Assembly (NCBI GenBank): GCA_004321735.1
Contig: SGZB01000007.1
Coordinates: 1-39,316, forward strand
Reading direction: 5' to 3'
DNA length: 39,316 nt
Source: Flavobacteriales bacterium
Lineage (GTDB): Bacteria; Bacteroidota; Bacteroidia; Flavobacteriales; Flavobacteriaceae
Part shown: positions 9,156 to 17,374 of the stretch, in pieces
Position numbering within the stretch: the stretch's first letter is position 1
How the letters are laid out: the number at the start of each line of letters is the position of its first letter
Notes under the pieces: model-generated
Databases searched by the model: none
Told to the model about the DNA's origin: nothing
What the model saw: only the letters and a program-made list of their open reading frames with translations
Position numbers and translations under genes: made by a program

Positions 9156-10073
9156 ATGCAAAGAAGAAATTTTTTATCAAAAGTAGTAACAGCTAGTTTT
9201 GCTACAGCACTTTTCCCAAACGCTAATTTTATGAGTAAATCAAATAAAGACCTTAAGATTTCGCTAGCTCAATGGTCTCTAAACAAAGCAATTTTTGGTA
9301 AAACTTTAGACCCAATGGATTTTGCTAAAAAAACTAGAAGTTTTGATATAAATGGAATTGAATATGTATCATCATTCTATTCACATCATTCAGATTTACT
9401 ACAAAAATTTTCTATGAATGAATTGGCCAATGAACTTTTAAGAAGATCTAATGATAATGGAATTGATAATGTATTAATTATGATTGATGCTCAAGGAGAT
9501 TTAGCTTCATCTGATGAAAATTCTAGACTAGATGCTATTGAAAATCATAAAAAATGGATAGACTTCGCAGCTCAGTTAGGTTGTGAAACTCTTAGGTTAA
9601 ATTTAAGCGGTGAATCTGAGCTTGAAAAATGGACTGAAAATTCCATAAAATCTCTTACTACTTTGGCTAATTACAATAGTTCAATAAACGTTACAGTAGA
9701 AAATCATGGAGGATTATCTTCTAATGGAGCTTATTTAGCTAATGTTATGAGCTCTGTTAATATCAAAAATTGTGGAACCTTGCCTGATTTTGGAAATTTC
9801 TGTATTTCAGGAAGTCCTGTTGGAGTTTGTAATGAATGGTATGACAAATACAAAGGAGTTGAAGAATTAATGCCTTATGCACACGCTGTTAGTGCAAAAT
9901 CATACGATTTTGATGAACTAGGAAATGAAACAACAATCGATTTTAAAAGAATGATGGATATTGTAAAAAATGCTGGTTATAAAGGCTATGTTGGAATTGA
10001 ATATGAAGGAAATAGAATGAGTGAAGATGAAGGGATCTTAGCTACTAAGAACCTTCTAGAAAAACTGATTTAA
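9156..10073 (+). CDS. Exported sugar phosphate isomerase/epimerase-like TIM-barrel protein
   Basis: A 305-residue member of the xylose-isomerase-like TIM-barrel (AP endonuclease 2) superfamily. It starts with a Tat-type leader, MQRRNFLSK, then a hydrophobic stretch to about residue 25, so a periplasmic location is likely. Candidate metal ligands at the expected strand ends are E182 (TVENHGG), D211 (PDFGNF), H243 and E282 (GIEYEG). The substrate is unknown; many relatives act on keto-sugars or inositols. It is the first gene of a three-gene unit with a cytoplasmic paralogue two bases downstream and a DUF1080 lipoprotein, which suggests breakdown of an oxidised sugar or glycoside. Confidence 0.8.
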   Translation: MQRRNFLSKVVTASFATALFPNANFMSKSNKDLKISLAQWSLNKAIFGKTLDPMDFAKKTRSFDINGIEYVSSFYSHHSDLLQKFSMNELANELLRRSNDNGIDNVLIMIDAQGDLASSDENSRLDAIENHKKWIDFAAQLGCETLRLNLSGESELEKWTENSIKSLTTLANYNSSINVTVENHGGLSSNGAYLANVMSSVNIKNCGTLPDFGNFCISGSPVGVCNEWYDKYKGVEELMPYAHAVSAKSYDFDELGNETTIDFKRMMDIVKNAGYKGYVGIEYEGNRMSEDEGILATKNLLEKLI

Positions 10074-10075
10074 TT

Positions 10076-11128
10076 ATGAAAACAATAAAAGGTCCTGCTA
10101 TATTTTTAGCACAATTCTGTGGAGATGAAAAACCATTCAATAATTTAAAAGATATAGCTAAATGGGCTAGTGGCTTGGGATATAAAGCAGTTCAAATCCC
10201 TACATGGGATAAAAGAATATTTGATCTTGACAAAGCAGGTTCAAGTAAAGATTATTGTGATGAAGTCAAAGGGACTTTAAAAAATGAGGGACTTGAAATT
10301 AGTGAGTTATCAACCCATCTTCAAGGCCAGCTTGTTGCAAGTCATCCAGCATATGATTTAATGTTCGATGTTTTTGCACCTAAAAATGTTCATGGGAATG
10401 TGAAGGAAAGAACAAAGTGGGCAGTTGATCAAATGATAAAAGCAATTGATGCCAGTAATCATTTAGGTATAGCTCCAATGGCTTCATTCTCAGGAGCTCT
10501 CTTGTTTCACACATTTTATCCTTGGCCTCAACGACCTGCAGGCTTAGTTGAAGAAGGGTTTAAAGAATTAGCAAAAAGATGGAAACCAATTCTTGATCAT
10601 GCTGATTCAAAGAATGTTGACATTTGTTACGAAATTCATCCGGGTGAAGATCTTCACGATGGAGTAACTTTTGAAAGATTTTTAGAGGCCTCTAACAATC
10701 ATAATAGAGCCAAAATATTGTATGATCCAAGTCACTTTGTTTTACAACAACTTGATTATTTACAATTCATTGATTTTTATAAAGACCATATTAAAATGTT
10801 CCATGTTAAAGACGCAGAGTTTAACCCAACAGGTAAAGCTGGTGTTTATGGTGGCTATTTAGATTGGAAAGATAGACCAGGAAGATTTAGATCACCTGGT
10901 GATGGTCAAGTAGATTTTAAATCTATTTTCTCAAAACTTAGTCAATATGGATTTGATGGATGGGCAGTTTTAGAATGGGAGTGCTGTATAAAAAGTCCTG
11001 AACAGGGTGCTCGTGAAGGCTCAAAGTTCATTGCTGATCATATAATTGAGGTGACAGAAAAATCATTTGATGATTTCGCAGGAGCAGATATTGATAAAGA
11101 TCAAATCAAAAAAATACTTGGGTTATGA
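10076..11128 (+). CDS. Cytoplasmic sugar phosphate isomerase/epimerase-like TIM-barrel protein
   Basis: A 350-residue TIM-barrel protein of the xylose-isomerase-like superfamily without a signal peptide. Probable metal-binding residues are E186 (CYEIHPGED), D217 with H220 (YDPSH), H243 (FHVKDAE) and E300 (VLEWE), the arrangement seen in divalent-metal sugar isomerases and epimerases. The sequence between, with YGGYLDW and DRPGRFRSPGDG, is typical of the larger members of this group that accompany Gfo/Idh oxidoreductases. No oxidoreductase is adjacent here. It starts two bases after the exported paralogue and its stop overlaps the DUF1080 start (ATGA), so all three are one transcript. The substrate is not known. 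Confidence 0.82.
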   Translation: MKTIKGPAIFLAQFCGDEKPFNNLKDIAKWASGLGYKAVQIPTWDKRIFDLDKAGSSKDYCDEVKGTLKNEGLEISELSTHLQGQLVASHPAYDLMFDVFAPKNVHGNVKERTKWAVDQMIKAIDASNHLGIAPMASFSGALLFHTFYPWPQRPAGLVEEGFKELAKRWKPILDHADSKNVDICYEIHPGEDLHDGVTFERFLEASNNHNRAKILYDPSHFVLQQLDYLQFIDFYKDHIKMFHVKDAEFNPTGKAGVYGGYLDWKDRPGRFRSPGDGQVDFKSIFSKLSQYGFDGWAVLEWECCIKSPEQGAREGSKFIADHIIEVTEKSFDDFAGADIDKDQIKKILGL

Positions 11129-11856
11129 GAAATCAACTAACAATATTATTCGCATTAATTTTCATTGCTTGTAATGCCCAATCTTCAAAGGATACTGAGA
11201 TATGGGAGCCAGTTCCTAAAAAAGTATATTCATCATCGGATTCATCTGCTCCAGACGATGCAATTGTATTGTTTGATGGAAAAGATTTATCAAAGTGGAA
11301 AGCTAAGTGGGGAGGCAAAGAAAGCGAATGGCAGATTAATGATGATGGTTCAGTTACTGTTGTTTTTGATGGAACTGGAGGGATTCAAACTATAGAGAAT
11401 TTTGGTTCCGTTCAACTACATTTAGAGTGGAAAACTAGTGAAGATTTATCTCACAAATTACAAGACAGATCTAATAGTGGTGTTTTTCTACAAAACAGAT
11501 ATGAAATTCAGATACTTGATAGTTATGATAATCCAACTTATGTCAATGGTCAAGCAGGATCTGTATACAAACAACATATTCCTTTAGTCAATGCATCAAG
11601 AAAACCTGGTGAATGGCAATCATATGACATTATTTTTGAGGCACCTGAATTTAATGATGATGGAGAAAAAACTAAATCTGGATATTTCACTGTTTTTCAC
11701 AATGGAATATTAATCCAAAATCATGTTGAAATTTTAGGCACGACTGAGAATGTTGGACCGCCCAAAAATATAGCTCATGGTGATGCTCCAATCAGCTTGC
11801 AAAATCACTGTTGTACTCAAATTTCATTTAGAAATATTTGGGTTAGAAAATTATAA
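11125..11856 (+). CDS. DUF1080 lipoprotein, 3-keto-glycoside hydrolase family
   Basis: A 243-residue protein with a lipoprotein signal ending LIFIAC (lipidated cysteine at residue 16). A single DUF1080 (PF06439) concanavalin-like domain fills most of the rest, shown by IVLFDGKDLSKWK, LHLEWKT, SGVFLQNRYEIQILDSY and a C-terminal SFRNIWVRKL. Proteins of this family have been linked to cleavage of 3-keto-glycosides after oxidation of the sugar ring, though the substrate of this one is unknown. It is probably anchored in the outer membrane or facing the periplasm, where it could feed the exported isomerase encoded at the start of the operon. It begins at an ATGA overlap with the upstream gene. Confidence 0.82.
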   Translation: MRNQLTILFALIFIACNAQSSKDTEIWEPVPKKVYSSSDSSAPDDAIVLFDGKDLSKWKAKWGGKESEWQINDDGSVTVVFDGTGGIQTIENFGSVQLHLEWKTSEDLSHKLQDRSNSGVFLQNRYEIQILDSYDNPTYVNGQAGSVYKQHIPLVNASRKPGEWQSYDIIFEAPEFNDDGEKTKSGYFTVFHNGILIQNHVEILGTTENVGPPKNIAHGDAPISLQNHCCTQISFRNIWVRKL

Positions 11857-11867
11857 GAATTCTTTTA

Positions 11868-11875
11868 TAACTTTG
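11868..11875 (+). promoter_or_regulatory. Promoter -7 box directly before yicC
   Basis: TAACTTTG matches TAnnTTTG exactly and ends only three bases before the yicC ATG at 11879. Transcription would then begin at or just inside the start codon, implying a leaderless message or use of the second ATG at 11891. No TTG lies at the 19-21 base spacing upstream; the nearest is 27 bases away. Confidence 0.4.
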
Positions 11876-11878
11876 TAC

Positions 11879-12736
11879 ATGCTTCAATCAATGACCGGAT
11901 TTGGGTCAGCCTCTTTCAAAATCGATGAATTAGAAATTGAGATCGAAATTAAAACTTTGAATAGTAAATACTTAGACTCCAAAGTTTTATTACCAAATGC
12001 CATTTCAGGATACGAATTAGAATTAAATAAATTATTAAAGGATAATTTAATTAGAGGTAAAGTCGATTTAAGAATAAAATTTAGCGATATAGCTAATGAA
12101 AGTGTAAAATTTAACAAAGAGGTAATCAGTAAATACATTAATGAATTAAAAGAAGTTTCAGAATTTGATGAATCTCAATTATTAAAGAATGTACTTTCTC
12201 TTCCCAATTCAATAAAAAAAGAAGAAAATATAATTCAAGATAATTTCAAGAGAAGAATTTTTGAATGTGTCAATAAAGTTATTGATCAGGTCACAAAGTT
12301 CAGAGAAATTGAAGGTAGTAATACCAAAAAAGACTTATTAGATAACTTGGAAAAACTAGACTCGTTTAAAGTTAATTTAGAGAGTTTTAGCAAAGACCAC
12401 AGAGCTCAGGTAGAGGAGGATTTGAAGTCAAAAATAGATAACCTGAATGTGGAGCTTGATTATGGAAGACTAGAGCAAGAATTATTCTATTACTTAGAAA
12501 AGATTGATATAAATGAAGAGATAGTTAGGCTGAATAGCCATCTAAAATTCCTTTCTGATGTGTTAAATAATAACGAAGTTGAAAAGGGAAAAAAATTAGG
12601 ATTTATTTGTCAAGAAATTGGTAGAGAAATAAATACAATTGGATCAAAAGCTAATAATTCAAGTATTCAATCCAATGTAGTTGAAATGAAAACTTTACTT
12701 GAAAAATTAAAAGAGCAATCATTAAATATTCTTTGA
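11879..12736 (+). CDS. yicC: YicC family endoribonuclease-like protein
   Basis: A 285-residue member of the YicC/YloC family; the E. coli relative is an endoribonuclease involved in RNA turnover. The start is set at 11879 because the conserved family N-terminus (MLQSMTGFGS) begins there; an in-frame upstream ATG at 11777 lies inside the preceding gene and would add unrelated residues. The C-terminal DUF1732 block is clear: GKKLGFICQEIGREINT followed by GSKANN and an MKTLLEKLKEQ helix. The middle is a long charged helical region. Its stop overlaps the gmk start, the yicC-gmk pairing being common in bacteria. Confidence 0.9.
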   Translation: MLQSMTGFGSASFKIDELEIEIEIKTLNSKYLDSKVLLPNAISGYELELNKLLKDNLIRGKVDLRIKFSDIANESVKFNKEVISKYINELKEVSEFDESQLLKNVLSLPNSIKKEENIIQDNFKRRIFECVNKVIDQVTKFREIEGSNTKKDLLDNLEKLDSFKVNLESFSKDHRAQVEEDLKSKIDNLNVELDYGRLEQELFYYLEKIDINEEIVRLNSHLKFLSDVLNNNEVEKGKKLGFICQEIGREINTIGSKANNSSIQSNVVEMKTLLEKLKEQSLNIL

Positions 12737-13305
12737 TGTTAGGGAAAGTAATTATTTTATGTGCACCCTCTGGAAGCGGTAAAACTACCTTAGCTAAACA
12801 TCTACTTTCTAATGAATTATTTAATTTAAAATTTTCAGTCTCATCAACAACAAGAAGAAAAAGAGACGGGGAAATTGCTGGCAATGATTATCATTTTTTA
12901 AGCCTGAATGAGTTTAAAAATAAAATTGATAATGATGAATTTATAGAGTTTGAGCAAGTTTATGAAGATACTTTTTATGGAACTCTCAAATCGGAAGTCA
13001 ATTCTTTAATTGAAAACAATAACATAATATTTGATGTTGATGTAGTTGGTGCAGAAAGCTTAAAAAACTATTTTGGGGATAAATCCCTTTCTATTTTTAT
13101 TGCTCCACCGAGTATTAAGGAATTAGAAAACAGATTAATTTCAAGAGCAAAAAACAATAAAGAAGAAATCAATCAAAGAATTAATAAGGCAAAAGAAGAA
13201 ATGAATAAAAAAAATTCTTTTGATACTGTTTTAATAAATGATGATTTAAACAAAGCAAAAAATAATTTGTCTAAGATTGTGAGCGATTTTTTAATTAATG
13301 AATAG
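12736..13305 (+). CDS. gmk: Guanylate kinase
   Basis: Phosphorylates GMP to GDP with ATP. The 189-residue protein has the P-loop APSGSGKT at residues 10-17 and the GMP-binding signature STTRRKRDGEIAGNDYHF after it. The length matches the bacterial family. I chose the ATG at 12736, which overlaps the yicC stop (TGATG); a TTG one codon upstream is also possible but less likely. The final eight bases overlap nadD. Confidence 0.93.
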   Translation: MLGKVIILCAPSGSGKTTLAKHLLSNELFNLKFSVSSTTRRKRDGEIAGNDYHFLSLNEFKNKIDNDEFIEFEQVYEDTFYGTLKSEVNSLIENNNIIFDVDVVGAESLKNYFGDKSLSIFIAPPSIKELENRLISRAKNNKEEINQRINKAKEEMNKKNSFDTVLINDDLNKAKNNLSKIVSDFLINE

Positions 13306-13873
13306 AATAGGATTATTTTTTGGGACTTTCGATCCTATACACGTCGGACATGAAGCAATAGCAGAATTTTTTATTAAAAATTATTTTGATGAGATATGGT
13401 TTATTGTAACTCCAATGAATCCAGACAAAGTTGAAAAAGGAGTCAGTGATGAGAATGTTAGGTTGGAAATGATCGAAGATTTTTGCAGCAGAAATAATAA
13501 CTATACATGTTGTGATATTGAGTTAAAACTTAAAAAACCTAATTACACATCAGATACCCTTCACGAAATTTATAAAAAGTATGGTAAAAAGAATTTTTCA
13601 ATTATAATCGGAGAAGACAACTTACTCACACTACACACTTGGAAAAATTATGAGTTTATACTTGAACATAAAATTTACGTTTATCCAAGGTTCAATGAAT
13701 TGAACGAAAAAGCGGATTTAATGTCACATAAGAATGTTATAATAAGCGACGCTCCAATGGTAAGAATGTCTTCTTCAAATATTAGAGAAAAGGTGAAATC
13801 TGGACATTCTATTAATAAAATGGTGAGTGAGAGTATTGAAAATTTTATTATTGCTCGAGGTATTTATTCTTAA
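13298..13873 (+). CDS. nadD: Nicotinate-nucleotide adenylyltransferase
   Basis: Joins nicotinate mononucleotide to ATP to give deamido-NAD in NAD synthesis. The 191-residue protein shows the nucleotidylyltransferase motif GTFDPIHVGH (residues 9-18, with H15 and H18) and the C-terminal SSSNIREKV version of the family's ISSTxIR motif. Length is normal. It is the last gene of yicC-gmk-nadD, overlapping gmk by eight bases, and is followed by a hairpin with a T-run. Confidence 0.93.
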   Translation: MNRIGLFFGTFDPIHVGHEAIAEFFIKNYFDEIWFIVTPMNPDKVEKGVSDENVRLEMIEDFCSRNNNYTCCDIELKLKKPNYTSDTLHEIYKKYGKKNFSIIIGEDNLLTLHTWKNYEFILEHKIYVYPRFNELNEKADLMSHKNVIISDAPMVRMSSSNIREKVKSGHSINKMVSESIENFIIARGIYS

Positions 13874-13887
13874 ATCACCCTTTTTTT
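13859..13887 (+). terminator. Intrinsic terminator overlapping the end of nadD
   Basis: GGTATTTA (13859-13866) pairs with TAAAT-C-ACC (13871-13879, one bulged C) around a TTCT loop, followed by C and seven Ts (13881-13887). The right arm contains the nadD stop codon. It is a modest, AT-rich stem, but it is well placed to end the yicC-gmk-nadD transcript before the Bat operon. Confidence 0.45.
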
Positions 13888-13909
13888 AACCTATATTTAA
13901 CACTATATA

Positions 13910-13931
13910 ACTATTATTTTTAATAGTATTG
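13910..13931 (+). promoter_or_regulatory. Palindrome and possible promoter upstream of the Bat operon
   Basis: ACTATTA (13910-13916), TTTT loop, TAATAGT (13921-13927) is a perfect 7-bp inverted repeat. A near-consensus -7 box, TAGTATTG (13924-13931, one mismatch to TAnnTTTG), overlaps its right arm and ends 19 bases before the moxR ATG. This layout suits an operator, but the stem is AT-rich and could be chance. Confidence 0.3.
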
Positions 13932-13950
13932 TCACCCCAAATATTTTATT

Positions 13951-14949
13951 ATGGAAAAAAGTAATGTAGATATTAAAGCACTAAATGAAAAAATTCAAAA
14001 GGAAAGTGCATTTATTGATTTATTAAATCTTGAAGTCAATAAAGTCATTGTTGGCCAAAAGTATATGATCAATAGATTATTAATTGGACTGTTAGGTAAA
14101 GGGCATATTTTATTAGAGGGAGTGCCTGGATTAGCTAAAACTTTAGCGATTAACACTTTAAGTCAAGCTGTAAAAGGCTCCTTTAGTAGAATCCAGTTTA
14201 CACCTGACTTATTGCCAGCGGATGTTATTGGAACGATGATTTATAACATGAAAGAGAATGATTTTTCTATCAAGAAAGGGCCAATCTTTGCAAACTTTGT
14301 TTTAGCTGATGAAATAAATAGAGCACCTGCTAAAGTTCAATCTGCGTTACTTGAATCTATGCAAGAAAAACAAGTAACAATAGGAGATAAAACATTCAAA
14401 CTTCAATTGCCATTTCTTGTTATGGCAACTCAGAATCCAATTGAACAAGAAGGCACATATCCATTACCAGAAGCTCAAATGGATAGATTTATGTTAAAAT
14501 GTGTTATTAGTTATCCTGAATTTGATGACGAACAACAAATCATAAGATCAAATATTAATGAATCTTTTGAAAAAGTTAAAGCTGTTGTTTCTACAAAAGA
14601 AATTCTTTCTGCTCAAGAAGCTGTTAAAGAAGTTTATATGGATGACAAAATTGAAAAATACATTCTAAAATTAATTTTTGCTACTAGATTCCCTGAAGAT
14701 AATGGTTTAAGTGATTTAAAACCCATTATTGGATTTGGTTCATCCCCGAGAGGGAGTATAAACTTAGCAAAAGCAGCAAAATGTAATGCCTTTATTAATA
14801 GGAGAGGATATGTTATTCCTGATGATGTTCGTGAAGTAATTTATGATGTCTTAAGGCATAGAATTGGGCTTACTTATGAAGCTGAAGCTGAGAATATTAC
14901 AACTCAAGATGTTATTTCAAAAATTGTAAACTCTGTTGATGTCCCTTAA
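13951..14949 (+). CDS. MoxR family AAA+ ATPase of the Bat operon
   Basis: A 332-residue AAA+ ATPase thought to act as a chaperone or activator of von Willebrand A proteins encoded beside it. Walker A is GVPGLAKT (57-64) and Walker B is VLADE (D120, E121), followed by INRAPAKVQSALLESMQE, the MoxR signature. A lid domain with RRGYVIPDDV lies in the C-terminal third. It heads the eight-gene Bat cluster, nine bases ahead of the DUF58 gene, the usual order in Bacteroidota. Confidence 0.92.
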   Translation: MEKSNVDIKALNEKIQKESAFIDLLNLEVNKVIVGQKYMINRLLIGLLGKGHILLEGVPGLAKTLAINTLSQAVKGSFSRIQFTPDLLPADVIGTMIYNMKENDFSIKKGPIFANFVLADEINRAPAKVQSALLESMQEKQVTIGDKTFKLQLPFLVMATQNPIEQEGTYPLPEAQMDRFMLKCVISYPEFDDEQQIIRSNINESFEKVKAVVSTKEILSAQEAVKEVYMDDKIEKYILKLIFATRFPEDNGLSDLKPIIGFGSSPRGSINLAKAAKCNAFINRRGYVIPDDVREVIYDVLRHRIGLTYEAEAENITTQDVISKIVNSVDVP

Positions 14950-14958
14950 TAAATTCAA

Positions 14959-15825
14959 GTGGAAACTAAAGAATTATTAAAAAAAGTTCGAAAAGTCGAG
15001 ATAAAGACAAAAAGGCTTTCAAATAATATTTTTGGAGGAGAGTATCATAGTACTTTTAAGGGAAGAGGAATGACTTTTAGCGAAGTTAGAGGTTATGAAT
15101 TTGGTGATGATGTTAGAAGTATTGATTGGAATGTAACAGCAAGATACAACGCCCCCTTCGTTAAAGTGTTTGAAGAAGAAAGAGAATTAACATTAATGTT
15201 AATGGTTGATATAAGTGGCTCAAAGTTTTTTGGAACAGATAATGATCTAAAAAAAAATATAGCAACTGAAATTTCTGCTACTCTTGCTTTTTCTGCAATT
15301 CAAAATAACGATAAAGTAGGGTTAATACTTTTTACCGATAATGTTGAGATGTACATACCTCCTGCAAAAGGAAGAACCCACATTTTGAGAATTATAAGAG
15401 AGTTGATTGAATTCAAGCCAAAGAGTAAAAGAACAGATATCTCAGCAGCATTGGAGTTTTTTTCAAACGTAACTTCAAAAAAATCAATCGCATTTCTATT
15501 ATCTGATTTTATATCTAAAGATTATCAAAAGGCTCTTTCAATTGCCAGTAAAAAACATGATTTAACTGGAATAAGAATTTATGACAAATTTGAAGAAGAA
15601 ATCCCAAATCTTGGATTGATTCCAATGATTGATCAAGAAACTGATAAAGTTGAATTTATTGATACTGGGTCAAAAGATGTTAGAAAGAATTTTAAAATAA
15701 ATTCTCTTAAAATGAGAGATGAATTTGAAAGTACTTTCAAAAGGAATGGTTCAGGAACAATCAATTGCAGAACAGATCAAAGCTATGTTAAATTACTGTT
15801 AGGATATTTTAAAAATCGTGGGTAA
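14959..15825 (+). CDS. DUF58 domain protein
   Basis: A 288-residue cytoplasmic protein starting with GTG. The DUF58 block contains FKGRGMTFSEVRGYEFGDD and IDWNVTARYNAPFVKVFEEE, followed by a degenerate von Willebrand A-like fold with MLMVDISGS (near residue 90) that keeps a DxSxS-like metal site. DUF58 proteins nearly always sit beside MoxR and Bat vWA proteins and are presumed to be partners of the ATPase; the biochemical role is unknown. It overlaps the following gene by eight bases. Confidence 0.9.
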   Translation: METKELLKKVRKVEIKTKRLSNNIFGGEYHSTFKGRGMTFSEVRGYEFGDDVRSIDWNVTARYNAPFVKVFEEERELTLMLMVDISGSKFFGTDNDLKKNIATEISATLAFSAIQNNDKVGLILFTDNVEMYIPPAKGRTHILRIIRELIEFKPKSKRTDISAALEFFSNVTSKKSIAFLLSDFISKDYQKALSIASKKHDLTGIRIYDKFEEEIPNLGLIPMIDQETDKVEFIDTGSKDVRKNFKINSLKMRDEFESTFKRNGSGTINCRTDQSYVKLLLGYFKNRG

Positions 15826-17374
15826 ACTATCGCTATCAATATTAATTCAGCTCTTTTTTGCATTTAATTTCCTTTTTGCACAAGATACTTCAACAAGAGT
15901 CACTACTAAAATTGATACAACAACTATTAAAGTTGGTGAGCAAGTAAATCTGGAAATTAAGATTGAATCCACCGACTTAAGTAATATTGTTTTCCCAGAA
16001 GAATTTAATTTTTCACCAGTTGTCATCGCTGAACAATTCCCCTTAGACACTATAGCTTTTCAAAGAAATAAATCAATTTCAAAAAAATTCAAACTGACTT
16101 TATTTGATGAAGGGTCATATTTTATTAAACCTCAAGGCATAAGAGTTGGTAGTAAAATATTTTACTCTGATTCTATTCCTTTAGATGTTCTTACTATTAA
16201 AGTAGATACTGTTTCTAAGAAGTTTTTTGATATAAAAGAAATTAACCAAACTAAAGAGCAAAAAAAACCATTTCTAACTTATGTTTATGCTCTTTTTTGT
16301 ATTCTGCTTTCATGTGCCTTAATATATTTCCTTTATAAAAAACTAATTGTTTCTGAAGTTGTAATTGAAGAATATAAAACTCCTTTTCAAATTGCAGTAA
16401 ATTCTTTAAAGAAACTTGATGAACAAAATATTTCTAATCAATTAGAGGTAAAACAGTATTACACTGAAATGACTGATATTATTAAGTTGTATTTTGAAAA
16501 AGATATAGAAATAAGTGCTTTTGAAAGTACAACCAATCAATTGGTCGATAAGTTAAATCTATTAAAGAAATCTAAAAAGCTTAAAATCAGTCAAGAAACA
16601 ATTGAGAATTTTACTAGTGTTCTATCTAATGCAGATTTAGCAAAATTTGCCAAATATAATCCTGATAAAAAGTTAATAATTGATGATAAAAAACTATTAG
16701 AATCTGTTCTAGTTGAAACCAAAAAAGCAATCCCTAATGATATAGAGAAAGAACTTGAAGAAAGAAAGCAACGTGAAAGAAAAATCGAATTCATTAAAAA
16801 TAGTAGACGAAAGAAGTTTTATATAATTACATCAATTATAGCTATAAGTTCACTTTTTATTTCGATTTTTATTATCATTCCAGAAAAATTTAGCTCTATT
16901 TTTATTTTTAATAAGAACAAAAAAATATTAAAAAGTGACTGGGTAAATAGTACATATACTCAATTTAATTTATCATTAGAATCTCCAGACGCGCTAATAA
17001 GATCTAAAGACTCTTTGAATTATTCATTGAACTATATTTCTGAAAATCAAGATTTAGTTCTTGAACTTTCATTTGATAATTTTGATGAAAATTCAGATCT
17101 AGTGAATATAATGTTAGATGAATTTAGAACTTTAGGATATTCAAATATTATTACAAAAGAGGAAGAATTTTCAACCTCAAGTGATAAGAAGGGAGTTAAA
17201 GTTTTTGGATCATTTAATTCCAATGATACTGGCGATAGATTAAATTATAGCACAATATTTTTTGCTACAGATAAAAGCACAATAACCATTCAATTTATTT
17301 TTGAAGAAGGAGACGAAAATTTGGATGAAATTGTTAGAAGAATAGAAAATTCAATTGACTTTGTAAATGGATAA
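15818..17374 (+). CDS. Large two-membrane-segment protein of the Bat operon (BatD-like N-terminus)
   Basis: A 518-residue protein with a GTG start and signal peptide (1-21, ending LFAQ). An N-terminal periplasmic beta-rich domain (about 22-145) resembles the Ig-like repeat of BatD. A membrane segment (about 151-173) leads to a cytoplasmic helical region (about 180-330) rich in Lys/Glu, with a YYTEMTDIIKLYFE-type segment as in BatD/DUF4381 tails. A second membrane segment (about 333-355) is followed by a C-terminal domain of about 150 residues ending in a strand-helix pattern (TITIQFIFEEG then a helix). That last domain I do not recognise with confidence; it vaguely resembles PsbP/DUF1795-type folds. 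The position between the DUF58 gene and batA suggests a role in the membrane Bat complex. Confidence 0.7.
   Translation: MGKLSLSILIQLFFAFNFLFAQDTSTRVTTKIDTTTIKVGEQVNLEIKIESTDLSNIVFPEEFNFSPVVIAEQFPLDTIAFQRNKSISKKFKLTLFDEGSYFIKPQGIRVGSKIFYSDSIPLDVLTIKVDTVSKKFFDIKEINQTKEQKKPFLTYVYALFCILLSCALIYFLYKKLIVSEVVIEEYKTPFQIAVNSLKKLDEQNISNQLEVKQYYTEMTDIIKLYFEKDIEISAFESTTNQLVDKLNLLKKSKKLKISQETIENFTSVLSNADLAKFAKYNPDKKLIIDDKKLLESVLVETKKAIPNDIEKELEERKQRERKIEFIKNSRRKKFYIITSIIAISSLFISIFIIIPEKFSSIFIFNKNKKILKSDWVNSTYTQFNLSLESPDALIRSKDSLNYSLNYISENQDLVLELSFDNFDENSDLVNIMLDEFRTLGYSNIITKEEEFSTSSDKKGVKVFGSFNSNDTGDRLNYSTIFFATDKSTITIQFIFEEGDENLDEIVRRIENSIDFVNG

Noticed and set aside
11777-11878. An upstream in-frame ATG extending yicC by 34 residues
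   Set aside because: It lies inside the DUF1080 coding region and adds residues before the conserved MLQSMTGFG family start.
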